64,000 nucleotides of DNA from Pelodera strongyloides (GCA_036852015.1 JAANDG010000161.1:62001-126000); one strand, 5' to 3'. Shown: positions 25,851 through 37,899, counted from the stretch's first letter. The notes: generated by a model not told the origin, from the sequence alone. Numbers and translations are program-made.

Positions 25851-28800
25851 CGGTTATTGTACGGCGCACCTATATTTTAAAGTAAAATGCACGTCGCTGT
25901 ATTCGGTGTGAAAGTGCTGCGGCGTGCATGTTTATTCAAAATAGAGCGCGGTACATCCCATTACGGTATGGCACACCAATATTTGAAATAATTCAAGTGG
26001 CAGTGCCGGTGCCAGGATGCCGTGGCACGCATACTAAATTTAAAAAAAAAGATGTTAACACATTTTTTACCGTATGGCGCACCAATATTTTAATGTGAAA
26101 TGAACGCCTCAGTTCGGTGTGACAATGCTGCGGCACGTATGTTAAATTGAAAAACGGGCGTGACACATCCCGTTACTGTATGGCACACCATATACCAAAT
26201 CAAACCTCGCGGCGCAGTATTCTGTGTGAGAGTGCTGCGGTGCACATTTTCAGTTTAAAGTAGAGTGTGGCACGTTCCATTACGGTATGGCGCACACACG
26301 CACATTTTAATATAAAATGCGCATCGCAGTGTCAGAATCTTGCGGGGGCGCATTTTCAATTTAAAATTGAGCGTGGCGCACACCGTCACGGTATGGCGCA
26401 CCCTTAGTTTAATTTAAAATGCGCGTTGCAGTATTCTGTGTGAGAATATTGCGGCGCACATTTTATATAAAATTGAGCGTGTCGCATCCCGTTACGCTAT
26501 GGCGCACACATATTTTAATTTAAAATGCGCGTCGCAGTATTTTCTGTGAGAATATTGCGGCGCACATTTTATATAAAATTGAGCGTGTCGCATCCCGTTT
26601 CGGTATCGCGCACACATATTTTAATTTAAAATGCGCGTCGCAGTATTCTCCGTGAGAATATTGCGGCGGACATTTTATATAAAATTGAGCGTGTCGCATC
26701 CCGTTACGGTATGGCGCACACATATTTTAATTTAAAATGCGCGTCGCAGTATTCTGTGTGAGAATCTTGCGGCGCGCATTTTCAATTTAAAATTGAGCGT
26801 GTCGCATCCCGTTACGGTATGGCGCACACATATTTTAATTTAAAATGCGCGTCGCAGTATTCTCTGTGAAAATATTGCGGCGCACATTTTATATAAAATT
26901 GAGCGTGTCGCATCCCGTACCGGAATGGCGCACACACATTTTAATTTAAAATGCGCGTCGCATTATACTGTGTGAGAATCTTGCGGCGCGCATTTTCAAT
27001 TTAAAATTGAGCGTGTCGCATACCGCTACGGTATGGCGCACACATATTTTAATTTAAAATGCGCGTCGCTGTATTCTCTGTGAGAATATTGCGGCGCACT
27101 TTTTTTATAAAATTGAGCGTGTCGCACCCCGTTACGGTATGGCGCACATACATTTTAATTTAAAATGCGCGCCGCAGTATTCTGTGTGAGAATCCTTGCG
27201 GCGCGCGTTTTCAATTTAAAATTGAGCGTGTCGCATCCCGTTACGGTATGGCGCACACACATTTTAATTTAAAATGCGCGTCGCAGTATTCTGTGTGAGA
27301 ATCTTGCGGCGCGCATTTTCAATTTAAAATTGAGCGTGTCGCATCCCGTTACGGTATGGCGCACACACATTTTAATTTAAAATGCGCGTCGCAGTATTCT
27401 GTGTGAGAATCTTGCGGCGCGCATCTTTCAATTTTAAAATTGAGCGTGTCGCATCCCGTTACGGTATGGCGCACACACATTTTAATTTAAAACACGCGCC
27501 GCAGTATTCTTTATGAGAACCTTGCGGCGCGCGTTTTCAATTTAGAATTGAGCGTGTCGCATCCCGTCACGGTATGGCGCACACACATTTTAATTTAAAA
27601 TGCGCGTCGCAGTATTCTGTGTGAGAATCTTGCGGTGCGCGTTTTCAATTTAAAATTGAGCGTGTCGCATCCCGTAACGGTATGTCGCACACACATTTTA
27701 ATTTAAAATGCGCGTCGCAGTATTCTGTGTGAGAATCTTGCGGCGCGCGTTTTCAATTTAGAATTGAGCGTGTCGCATCTGGTCACGGTATGGCGCACAC
27801 ACATTTTAATTTAAAATGCGCGTCGCAGTGTTCTGTGTGAGAATCTTGCGGCGCGCATTTTATTTAAAATTGAGCGTGTCGCAATCCGTTACGGTACGGC
27901 TCACACACATTTTAATTTAAAACACGCGCCGCAGCATTCTTTATGAGAACCTTGCGGCGCGCGTTTTCAATTTAGAATTGAGCGTGTCGCATCCCGTCAC
28001 GGTATGGCGCACACACATTTTAATTTAAAATGCGCGCCGCAGTATTCTCTGTGAGAATCTTGCGGCGCGCATTTTTATTTAAAATTGTGCGTGTCTTACG
28101 GTACGGCTCACACACATTTTAATTTAAAATGCGCGTCGCAGTATTCTGTGTGAGAATGTTGCGGCGAGCATTTTTAATTTAAAATTGAGGGTGCCGCGTC
28201 CCGTAACGGTATGTCGCACACACATTTTAATTTAAAATGCGCGTCGCAGTATTCTGTGTGAGAATCTTGCGGCGCGCATTTTATTTAAAATTGAGCGTGT
28301 CGCAATCCGTTACGGTACGGCTCACACACATTTTAATTTAAAACACGCGCCGCAGTATTCTTTATGAGAACCTTGCGGCGCGCGTTTTCAATTTAGAATT
28401 GAGCGTGTCGCATCCCGTAACGGTATGGCGCACACACATTTTAATTTAAAATGCGCGTCGCAGTATTCTGTGTGAGAATCTTGCGGTGCGCGTTTTCAAT
28501 TTAAAATTGAGCGTGTCGCATCCCGTAACGGTATGTCGCACACACATTTTAATTTAAAATGTGCGTCGCAGTATTCTGTGTGAGAATCTTGCGGCGCGTG
28601 TTTTCAATTTAGAATTGAGCGTGTCGCATCTGGTCACGGTATGGCGCACACACATTTTAATTTAAAATGCGCGTCGCAGTATTCTGTGTGAGAATCTTGC
28701 GGCGCGCATTTTATTTAAAATTGAGCGTGTCGCAATCCGTTACGGTACGGCTCACACACATTTTAATTTAAAACACGCGCCGCAGCATTCTTTATGAGAA

Positions 28801-30466
28801 CCTTGCGGCGCGCGTTTTCAATTTAGAATTGAGCGTGTCCGCATCCCGTCACGGTATGGCGCACACACATTTTAATTTAAAATGCGCGCCGCAGTATTCT
28901 CTGTGAGAATCTTGCGGCGCGTATTTTTATTTAAAATTGAGCGTGGACATCCCGTTACGGATGCCGCACACACATTTTAATTTAAAATGCGCGTCGCAGT
29001 ATTCTGTGTGAGAATCTTGCGGCGCGCATTTTATTTAAAATGGAGCGTGTCGCAATCCGTTACGGTACGTCTCACACACATTTTAATTTAAAACACGCGC
29101 CGCAGTATTCTTTATGAGAACCTTGCGGCGCGCGTTTTCAATTTAGAATTGAGCGTGTCGCATCCCGTCACGGTATGGCGCACACACATTTTAATTTAAA
29201 ATGCGCGTCGCAGTATTCTGTGTGAGAATCTTGCGGTGCGCGTTTTCAATTTAAAATTGAGCGTGTCGCATCCCGTAACGGTATGTCGCACACACATTTT
29301 AATTTAAAATGTGCGTCGCAGTATTCTGTGTGAGAATCTTGCGGCGCGCGTTTTCAATTTAGAATTGAGCGTGTCGCAATCCGTTACGGTACGGCTCACA
29401 CACATTTTAATTTAAAACACGCGCCGCAGCATTCTTTATGAGAACCTTGCGGCGCGCATTTTATTAAAATTGAGCGTGTCGCAATCCGTTACGGTACGGC
29501 TCACACACATTTTAATTTAAAACACGCGCCGCAGCATTCTTTATGAGAACCTTGCGGCGCGCGTTTTCAATTTAGAATTGAGCGTGTCGCATTCCGTCAC
29601 GGTATGCCGCACACACATTTTAATTTAAAATGCGCGTCGCAGTATTCTCTGTGAGAATCTTGCGGCGCGCATTTTTATTTAAAATTGTGCGTGTCTTACG
29701 GTACGGCTCACACACATTTTAATTTAAAATGTGCGTCGCAGTATTCTGTGTGAGAATCTTGCGGCGCGCGTTTTCAATTTAGAATTGAGCGTGTCGCATC
29801 CCGGTCACGGTATGGCGCACACACATTTTAATTTAAAATGCGCGTCGCAGTATTCTGTGTGAGAATCTTGCGGCGCGCATTTTTATTTAAAATTGTGCGT
29901 GTCTTACGGTACGGCTCACACACATTTTAATTTAAAACACGCGCCGCAGCATTCTTTATGAGAACCTTGCGGCGCGCGTTTTCAATTTAGAATTGAGCGT
30001 GTCGCATTCCCGTCACGGCATGGCGCACACACAATTTATAATGCGCGTCGCAGTATTCTGTGTGAGAATCTTGCGGCGCGCATTTTGAATTTAAAATTTG
30101 GCGTGTCGCATCCCGTTACGGTATGGCCCACACGCATATTAATTTAAAAGGCGCTTCGCAGTATTCTCCGTGAGAATATTGCGGCGGACATTTTATATAA
30201 AATTGAGCGTGTCGCATCCCGTTACGGTATGGCGCACACACATTTTAATTTAAAATGCGCGCCGCAGTATTATGTGCGAGAAACTTGCTGCGCGCGTTTT
30301 CAATTTAAAATTGAGCGTGGCGCACACCGTTACGGTATGGCGCACCCTTATTTTAAATAAAAATGCGCGAGGCAGTATTCTGTGTGAGAATGTTGCGGCG
30401 CGCATTTTCAATTTAAAATTGAGCGTGGCACGTACCGTTACGGTATGGCGCACACACACATTTTAA

Positions 30467-30869
30467 AGGAGGAGGCTCACGAGAATGAAGCGCTCAAATG
30501 GTTTCCTTTTATCGAAGGATAATGGGTTTATCTTCCAAAAAACAAGTGTTATAAGGTTCAGCGCTTTAGTTTGGAGGAATTAATTAATCTAAGAACTCGA
30601 AGTCAAATAAAATAATGCAAGGTAGACTTCAAAGATAAACATGCAAATTTACAAGTCATTTTGCAAGCCAGCACAAAATTTGCATGCCCACTATGGAAAT
30701 CAACTATTTTTTACGATCCAAAATTTTGATAGAATTCATAGTTTTATATTGATTTACTCCTTCCAGTTAAAAGCTTTTGCATTGTAAAGCATGTCTTTCG
30801 GAACTTCATACCATCATCTTTCGATAAAAGGAAACCATTCGAGCACTTCATTCTCGTGAGCCTCCTCCT
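30467..30869. mobile_element. TTAA-flanked MITE inserted in the satellite (AGGAGGAGGC type)
   Basis: The element is 403 bp and is flanked on both sides by TTAA, one copy of which belongs to the satellite consensus. Its terminal inverted repeats begin AGGAGGAGGCTCACGAGAA and extend for about 55 bases with few mismatches (TGAAGTGCTCGAATGGTTTC on the right). The interior is AT-rich and non-coding. The clean insertion into a satellite monomer defines both ends. Confidence 0.9.
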
Positions 30870-31367
30870 TTAATTTAAAATGCGCGTCGCAGTATTCTGT
30901 GTGAGAATCTTGCGGCGCGCATTTTTCTTTAAGATTGAGCGTGTCGCATACCGGTACGGTATGGCGCACACAAATTTTAATTTGAAATGCGCGTCGCAGT
31001 ATTCTGTGTGAGAATCTTGCGGCACGCATTTTATTTAAGATTGAGCGTGTCTCATCCCGTTACGGTATGGCGCACACACATTTTAATTTAAAATGCGTGT
31101 CGCAGTATTCATGTGTTCAGAATGTTGCGGCGCGCATTTTCAATTTAAAATTCAGCGTGGCGCACACCGTCACGGTATGGCGCACCCTTAGTTTAATTTA
31201 AAATGCGCGTCGAGTATTCTGTGTGAGAATATTGCGGCGCACATTTTATATAAAATTGAGCGTGTCGCATCCCGTTACGGTATAGCACACCCTCAGATTA
31301 AATAAAAAATGCGCGTCGCAGTGTTGTGTGTGTTGTGTGAACGCTGCGGCGCGCATTTTCAATTTAA

Positions 31368-31530
31368 AGCGAAATGCTAGCCGCTTTGGAAAATTTGCAT
31401 ATGATAAGCAAATACTATGTATCCTATGCTAATTTTGTACGATTGCCGTGGACGATCGTACAAAATTATCATAGGATACATAGGATTTGCTTATCATATG
31501 CAAATTTTCCAAAGCGGCTAGCATTTCGCT
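31368..31530. mobile_element. TTAA-flanked palindromic MITE (AGCGAAATGC type), copy 1
   Basis: The element is 163 bp and nearly a perfect palindrome along its whole length, starting AGCGAAATGCTAGC and ending GCTAGCATTTCGCT, flanked by TTAA on each side. It is inserted into a satellite monomer. Near-identical copies at 39,615-39,777 and 58,239-58,401 indicate recent movement. Confidence 0.92.
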
Positions 31531-31994
31531 TTAAATTTAAAATGCGCGTCGCAGTATTCTGTGTGAGAATCTTGCGGCGCGCATTTTTCTTTAAGATTGA
31601 GCGTGTCGCATACCGGTACGGTATGGCGCACACAAATTTTAATTTGAAATGCGCGTCGCAGTATTCTGTGTGAGAATGTTGCGGCGAGCATTTTTAATTT
31701 AAAATTGAGCGTGTCGCATCCCGTTAACGGTATGGCGCACACACATTTTAATTTAAAATGCGTGTCGCAGTATTCTGTGTGAGAATCTTGCGGCGCGCAT
31801 TTTTATTTAAAATTGAGCGTGGAGCATCCCGTAACGGTATGGGTTTTTTATTCTTATTTATGATTTAAGAATAATGTTGATCTTTTCGACGAGCATTCAA
31901 ATTTTGGAACGTATTTTTATTAGTATTTTTATTATGTTTAATTATTTGTATTAATTGATAAAATATTGTGCCAACCGCATCCTTCGTTTCCTTG

Positions 31995-32072
31995 CAGATC
32001 CTTGTGCTCCTGGTGGCTGTCCCGGTTCCCCTCCAGATCCTTGTGCTCCTGGTGGCTGTCCCGGTTCTCCTC
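31995..32072 (-). repeat. 39-bp tandem duplication reading as collagen-like Gly-X-Y
   Basis: Two 39-base copies start at 31,995 and 32,034. On the minus strand they read GGEPGQPPGAQGS twice, a composition like nematode cuticle collagens but with the triplet register broken by PPG. Flanking sequence on the same frame is not collagen, so this is probably a fragment or a chance GC-rich minisatellite. Confidence 0.45.
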
Positions 32073-32329
32073 CGGGTCGACACCGCTCAGGGGACAAACA
32101 AAACAAATAAATTAAACGGACAGTAAGAAAAACAATCAAAGCATGCACAATATGGCTTTTCCTTTGCGCCATGGAAAAGTTACATAAACAATCAAGGTAT
32201 GCAATCAAATGCAAAATAAAATCGGAATAATAAGCGAAGCGAAAATCTGAATTTGAATGAATCGTTTGTCCTCATGTGTGTATTGTCGTTCGTATTCGTG
32301 ATGCTCCTGAAAAACAGCAACGACGTGAA

Positions 32330-33190
32330 ACTTTTGCAGGTGTGCGGCCAGGGAACAGGTGAGCCCAGGTGTGGCGGCCCACCTATTTCGAGCCTAGTGT
32401 AAGCGGCGCACCGGAGCCGCAAAACAGCACGACCGCATAAACAGCATGCGGTTTGAAACCGTACGCAAACCGCACTGAACAGCACACGAACCGCGTCCGA
32501 ACAGCATAATTTTTGCTCCGCCCACCCGCACCGCGCCCAGACAGCATAATCTTTATCCAAACCGCATGATGTTATTGGCCAAGATTCTTCGTTGAAAATT
32601 TAAAAAAAAAAAAGATATTTACGGGACAGTAACTTAAACCAACAATAAGAATTTAAGAATCAAGAAACGATTGGGCTTAGACATTATCGGGGTTAGACAA
32701 GGTTAAAAAAAAATATTACCTCGTGAAAACTTCTGCCTGATAGAAGTTATTATGCTTACAATGGCTGCAGAAAGATATTAAAATATGAATTATACTCTTT
32801 TTGACACGTCATTGTCATTGACCCGCACTCTTTTTGTGTATTTCCACAGAACCAAAAAGACGTTTTTTAATTAAATACAGTAACCCTTTTTACAATAGAG
32901 ATGCCGCGGTTTGGATGCTGTTTGTCATACATATATGGACAAATAGTATGCGGTTTACGCGCGGTTCGGATGGGCGGTGCAAAATATATGCTGTTCGGAC
33001 GCGGTTCGCGTGCTGTTCGAGTGCGGTTTGCATGCGGTCCATGCGGTCGTGCTGTTTTGCTGTTCGTTGTACAATTGGCCGATGTGGGGGCTGTGGGGCG
33101 AACATCAACTTGCGTGTGAATTTCTGCACCTGGCCTACACCGGGCCCACATCATGCGCACAAGCGGCCCACCTTTTGTGTGACACGCGAG
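32330..33190. repeat. long inverted repeat (GC-rich foldback)
   Basis: The left arm (about 32,405-32,575) and right arm (about 32,920-33,075) are close inverted complements. Both carry GCGGTTTGCATGCGGT-type modules and the strings AACAGCACGACCGCAT / ATGCGGTCGTGCTGTT. The outer parts (GGCGGCCCACC near 32,378 and CAAGCGGCCCACC near 33,165) also pair. About 340 bases of AT-rich spacer separate the arms. The open frames on both strands within the arms are shadows of the repeat. Confidence 0.8.
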
Positions 33191-33219
33191 TCACTTTGCA
33201 TATGATTGGCAAGGTGTAG

Positions 33220-34500
33220 GCGCACCTTTTTCAGTGAATGTATGTTCTGAGGAGACTTAACGGCTTCTCCGCTCTTCGTGCTGCCAACTTTTACAGAAAA
33301 AAACACTCACCCAAGTAAAAAGACCAGCGCACGCATCCGCGTTTCAATATCCGCGTACCAATATCCGCGTTTCAATATCCGCGCACCAATCGCGAACGGC
33401 TTTACCGAATTGTTCGAGTCCTAAAGAGGAGAATCGTACGAGACAAATTACCTAGTTCTAACAAATATGTGGATTTTATGGGTTTCTTTGTTTTACTACT
33501 AGTGCTGTCAAACAGTACATTGTGATTGACGGAAGCATAGAAAAACAGTTACGTCCTCAAAAAATGAATCATCCGTAAAGGTGTATATTTGAGCCATGGA
33601 GAAATAGTGGATAAATATTAACTAACTTTATATGTGGCGCATTTTCATTCAGTGGAAGGTCGCTCGTAGTCTGCTACGAAAATCTCTGATCCTGATTGTT
33701 TTGCTTCTTCTGCGGATGGCGTAGTCAACGCGATGTTGTAGTTGTCCTAAATTTAGTGCGTTATTACCAAGCGTGTGGCTTAGAAGGTTTTGAGGCGTTA
33801 TTCAGCTCCATTTTATGGTGATGATGTGATGACGCTCTACCCGAAAGACTCACGCTTGGATCTGCATCATGCTTATCTTAAGAACTAAGCATGACCCTTT
33901 AGATAACTACTGATTAGGTTTCATGATTTTTTTCTGAAAAAAATTTCGTTATATGAAACTCGTTCTTGTGCCGGTTATTTGTCAATTTTTCTGCTCGGAT
34001 CTATCTCCTTGTTTTCATGAATTCATAAGTGTATAAATGATAGCGATAAAAATATTTTGATCATTTTTTCATGAAACGCCGCATTTTATTCATATTTTGT
34101 TAAAGTTGGTCCGTCAGGAACTGCATTTCTTATGAAACAAGTAATACTTACCAGTTACATATGCCGAGCACGGAGGTTTTCTTCATCAGATCCGGAGCCT
34201 CAGCGGTTGAAGCACACGGTAGAATGACGATTTGTTGATCGACAGTTGTTACTTCCTAAAGACTTATTCGAAATTTTATTTTTTGGGAGGTGAATTTTTT
34301 CTGTGAAACTATAGAAATTTTGTATACTGTATAAATATCTGATTGGAATTCAATTTACCGTCAAAATCTCCAAATTCAACGCGCATGATGCGGCAAAATA
34401 ACTAAGTGCAATACAACATTTGGTGTTTGCAAATCAGCTTCCGTCTGAGAAAGTTATGAGATATATCCCCAGTGATTAAGAATGTTAGACTTAGGTTTAA
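33220..34500. other. stretch with no resolved gene
   Basis: AT-rich, with a small tandem of CAATATCCGCG units at about 33,340-33,395. No exon chain with consistent phase is visible on either strand. Confidence 0.5.
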
Positions 34501-34950
34501 AGGGAGAGGCTCACGAGAAAAAAGATTTACTCAATTTATTTGCACAGAATGTCCGGAATCTCAGAAAAATTGCTGTGAAAACCGCATCTCTTTACGTCTA
34601 GACCTCGCAGATATATGCTATGCTAATCAGTTCGGACAGGCACCGTAGTCTGAAACAATTTTTGCTCTTTTATGGCATTACAGTATTGGAAACGCTTTGT
34701 TATAATGGTAGTAATGTTCTTCATTTGTTTAACAATTAGTATATAGAGAAAGAATGCTAATGGACGGATATAAACTATAAAAAGGTATTTTAGTCTTTCT
34801 GACTACGGTGCCTGGCCGAACTGTTTAGCATAGAATATCTCTGCGAGTTCACGATGCAAATATATGCGGTTTTCACAGAAATATTCCTGAGGTTCCGGAC
34901 ATTCTGTGCAAGTAAATGGAGGAAAACTGTTTTCTCATGGGTCTCTCCCT
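34501..34950. mobile_element. TTAA-flanked MITE (AGGGAGAGGC type)
   Basis: The element is 450 bp and flanked by TTAA on both sides. It starts AGGGAGAGGCTCACGAGAA and ends with the inverted complement TTCTCATGGGTCTCTCCCT. Inner arms also pair (GCACAGAATGTCCGGAA at 34,543 and TTCCGGACATTCTGTGC at 34,893). The terminal motif resembles the 403-bp element in the satellite, so they probably share a transposase. Confidence 0.88.
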
Positions 34951-35188
34951 TTAAGCGTAACCATTCGAGATGTTGATGAAACTCCGCGCCATCACCGGGC
35001 ACCAAAAAGGAGCCGAAACAGCACGGCGGCGTGATCCTCTAGCTTGCGCGGAAGGGGATATATTCCAGTTGGCGCTCCCGCGGCGCACAAATGTGTACAT
35101 CGGGTGCGTTACGGGTACGCTTGGAATTTGCGTATCCTTGAAGTGTGTCGCCCCGCGCCCCCGCATAAACGATAAGGTGATCACGAAC

Positions 35189-35353
35189 CTGCAAGTAGTG
35201 ATGTTCATTCTCCGAGCATCCCCCATTCTCGGTGAGATGTTTCCCAGTGCTCGCTCCGTCCTCTTCCCCGTTATCTTGTCTGTGCAGGATCTTGGCCGCT
35301 TCTCGCGAAATCGCATCGATAGAGCTGAAGATGCCCTCGACCACGTCAGGGAA
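35189..35353 (-). CDS. mevalonate-kinase-like exon
   Basis: On the minus strand an exon of 55 codons runs from a TTTGTTTCAG acceptor (first exon base 35,353) to a GTTCGT donor, phase 0 to 0. It begins FPDVVEGIFSSIDAIS, which matches the conserved C-terminal segment of mevalonate kinase (F-P-[DE]-[IV]-V, then SIDAIS), and ends ENEHHYLQ, comparable to the following helix of that family. The middle (residues 26-46) is low complexity. No ATP-binding or GHMP motif exon was found nearby, and the upstream neighbour (35,814-36,020) is not mevalonate kinase although its phase is compatible. It is either a captured or relict exon, or the family call is wrong. The assignment is from memory of the family. 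Confidence 0.45.
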
Positions 35354-35813
35354 CTGAAACAAAAAGAGTTCAACTTCGGTCATAAGTGTATGTATCACAA
35401 ATACACACAACTGTATATGTTCAAAATTATAACACAACATTTTGGAGTAGAGATCTTAAAAAAAACGATTATGAAACCCTCACCAAAATAGAAAGCGTGC
35501 GACGAAACAGGTTCAAACATGCGCCGAGATGTTCATCCTGCTCTCCATCGACACGCAATTTCAGGATGCGTTTCAAAACTAAGTGATATCATTTAGTTAT
35601 TGGGAAAATGTGACATGGCTGATATGATTCCAATATCATCTCTCACACACAACTAGGCAACATCCCGCAATGTCCTTTTACGACAAATGCGACACTACAG
35701 CGACGCCCAATGAAAGCTAAGCTACAGTAGAACCTAGTTAGAGTGAGAGACAGGGTGTTAGACTCTGCGAGAGTACATTATAATACTACTGTATGTACCA
35801 TAATATACTGTAC

Positions 35814-37885
35814 CTCTTCATCATTGGAGTCGACTCCGAGTCCAGCAATGTAGTTCTTGAGGAAGTCGGGATCCGAGATGGACGAGTTCAGCCACGAGGA
35901 CGATGAGAGATCTCTGACTGGTGTGGAGGCATCGGACGAGTACTCAGGCGGGACGGGCCGGGGATTCCAAGGTTTATACTGGTACTCTTTCTTGGCCGGA
36001 GGAGCACCACGCACGGTGATCTGGAAACGATGATTATAACAATAATAAGCAATAATATTGCCAACAGTAATCACATGTAGAACAAGCCCGGGAAAAAAAC
36101 GTCTAGTTCACGCGTTTCAGAAGTAGCCCTAAACAGTCATATTTTTGTTTACTTCCTAACTTTCATTACTGGGTAGGACTAATTATCTTCTAATTGGTCT
36201 AATTAGCATACCTCATTACAGAAATCGATAACTTCTTGTGAGGGACGAGTGAGCGGGATCCTGGGCAGATCGCCCAGAGGAATTACCTAGAATCAATCAA
36301 TAATCATACATTATCAATCAATTTTATGAAAAGTAACACTTGCACGGCAAAGTGTAAAACAATGAAATGACAGAACACCCGAGTAAAGTTTAAGGTGACA
36401 TTCACCATATTAGTAAATTCTGTAACATTGCGTTTGCTAGAAAAAAAGCTAATTAGTTTCTACGTGTTTCTACGCGCTAGAGAAATAGCAAAACATCTAT
36501 TCTAATTGTTCAATGTGAATCCTAAGCCCACGCCATAGACTACCGTAATCACTATGAATGTGCGTTAGCGCCGTTAGTGGGTTAGCAGCAAAACAGTAAG
36601 GTAGGCCTAAACCCAAGCCTCTTATCAACACAAACCTCTTCTCTCTCTAATGGCAACATCACTGTCTGCGAATAATCGAATAGAAGACCGTTGAAGGCCT
36701 TGTGCACGAACAGGTTCGCATCCTTCAGAAACACTAAAATACATTCAATGTACTTCGGGAAGTTATCGTAGGCCTGCCATGTTGTGTTGATCACATAAGC
36801 TGCAGTGCACATAAAACCAGTAGAATTGAAGAACACTGCCCCTGGATTGAAGAACACTACCCCTTTTTGAAAAATATTACCCCATGCAAAAAAATATCCC
36901 CATTTTACAAACCCCATGTCTTTACAAAATACATGTACAAAATACAAAATACATTTCTAGTGGGGTACTGTTATTCAATTGGTGGGGTAGTCATATTCAA
37001 TGGTGGGGTAGTCATATTCAATGGTGGGGTAGTCATATTCAATGGTGGGGTAGTCATATTCAATGGTGGGGTAGTCATATTCAATGGTGGGGTAGTCATA
37101 TTCAATGGTGGGGTAGTGATATTCAATGGTGGGGTAGTCATATTCAATTGGTGGGGGTAGTATTTTGTAATTTTTCATACGGGGTGGTAAAACCCAATGG
37201 GTGGGGGTAATATTTTGTAAGAAGGGGGTAGTATTTTCACATGTAGGGGGTAGCATTCAAGAGTTAATTCAAGATTACCTAGGGTTTGAAGACCACTACC
37301 CCACCATTGAAGAACACTACCCCCCTATAGAAGAACACTACCCCACCATTGAAGAACACTACCTCTTTCTGACAATTTACTACCCCCTTGACTGGGATGA
37401 CAAAATGTCAAAAGGGGTAGTGTTCTTCAATGGTGGGGTAGTACAAGTACATTGCATGTTACAAAATGCTACCCATATACATTTGGGGTAGTATATTTCA
37501 AATTTGGGTAGTATTCTTCAGTGGGGTAATATTCTTCAAGTTTACCCATAAAACCTCAAGAGATAACTGACTGGAGAACCCGTGAAGCTCTATGCATAGT
37601 ACATAGGCTCCAGAAAACCTCCCTTTCCAATAAATAACACTGCAACCACAGTACTGTCTGTTTTACAGTAGGAAATATAATTAACTATGAAATAGAATAG
37701 ACCCCCCGCCAAGACTACTGTATCCAGAGTTCCGATTAACTTACAGTACACCCATCTGGCGATCGAACGTCTTCTAACGGGGATGAGATTAGCCCTGAAT
37801 CCATCGCACAGGGGCAACACTATGGTACCAGATGTCGGTAAGGTGATCTTCACTGGTACAGTCACCGGAATGTGTTAGAAGAGTT
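35814..37885 (-). CDS. 3' exon cassette copy A of an unrecognised minus-strand gene
   Basis: Exons, in transcription order: 37,885-37,745, 36,733-36,636, 36,286-36,212 and 36,020-35,814. The last three are open and join in phase. Exon 2 is 98 bases and encodes FLKDANLFVHKAFNGLLFDY. Exon 3 is 75 bases (VIPLGDLPRIPLTRPSQEV). Exon 4 is 207 bases, contains a PPEY (PPxY-type) motif, then SSSSWLNSSISDPDFLKNYI and an acidic end. The first exon has a deletion against copy B that introduces a stop near its start, although CDGFRANLIPVRRRSIARW is preserved. The intron between the first two exons holds a GGGGTAGT-repeat element. The product is not recognised. Confidence 0.5.
36825..37545. repeat. GGGGTAGT-motif element with 21-bp tandem repeats
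   Basis: About nine direct copies of a 21-base unit (GGTGGGGTAGTCATATTCAAT) fill 36,981-37,160. Inverted versions (ATTGAAGAACACTACCCCAC) lie on both sides, at 36,825-36,880 and 37,290-37,370, followed by more direct copies to about 37,545. The element can fold extensively. Because 21 is divisible by three, several frames stay open and read as short peptide repeats; I treat these as artefacts. Confidence 0.85.
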
Positions 37886-37899
37886 CTAGAATAAGAGGA

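Larger units (their letters stand above)
25455..31850. repeat. satellite array of ~107-bp hairpin monomers
   Basis: A typical monomer is ATTTTAATTTAAAATGCGCG, then TCGCAGTATTCTGTGTG, then AGAATCTTGCGGCGCGCATT, then an AATTTAAAATTGAGCGTG stretch and CCCGTTACGGTATGGCGCAC. Successive starts at 27,261, 27,369 and 27,479 give periods of 108 and 110. The AAAATGCGCG..CGCAGTATTCT and AGAATCTTGCGGCGCGCATTTT halves are inverted complements, so each unit can form a stem of about 22 bp. The array is diverged before 26.3 kb, regular to 30,466, interrupted by insertions at 30,467-30,869 and 31,368-31,530, and ends near 31,845. It holds roughly 50 monomers. Open frames here on both strands are repeat artefacts. 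Confidence 0.95.

Noticed and set aside
25455..31850. Regularly spaced repeats resembling a CRISPR array
   Set aside because: The whole ~107-bp monomer is repeated, with no unique spacers, in nematode DNA. It is a satellite.
32834..33219. Several overlapping open frames on both strands
   Set aside because: They lie in the arm of a GC-rich inverted repeat where stop codons are rare by composition.
34970..35491. 173-codon plus-strand open frame
   Set aside because: It overlaps the mevalonate-kinase-like exon on the other strand and has no splice or start support; it is a shadow frame.
36867..37256. Open frames with perfect seven-residue repeats
   Set aside because: They come from a 21-bp tandem repeat open in several frames on both strands. 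There is no independent coding evidence.
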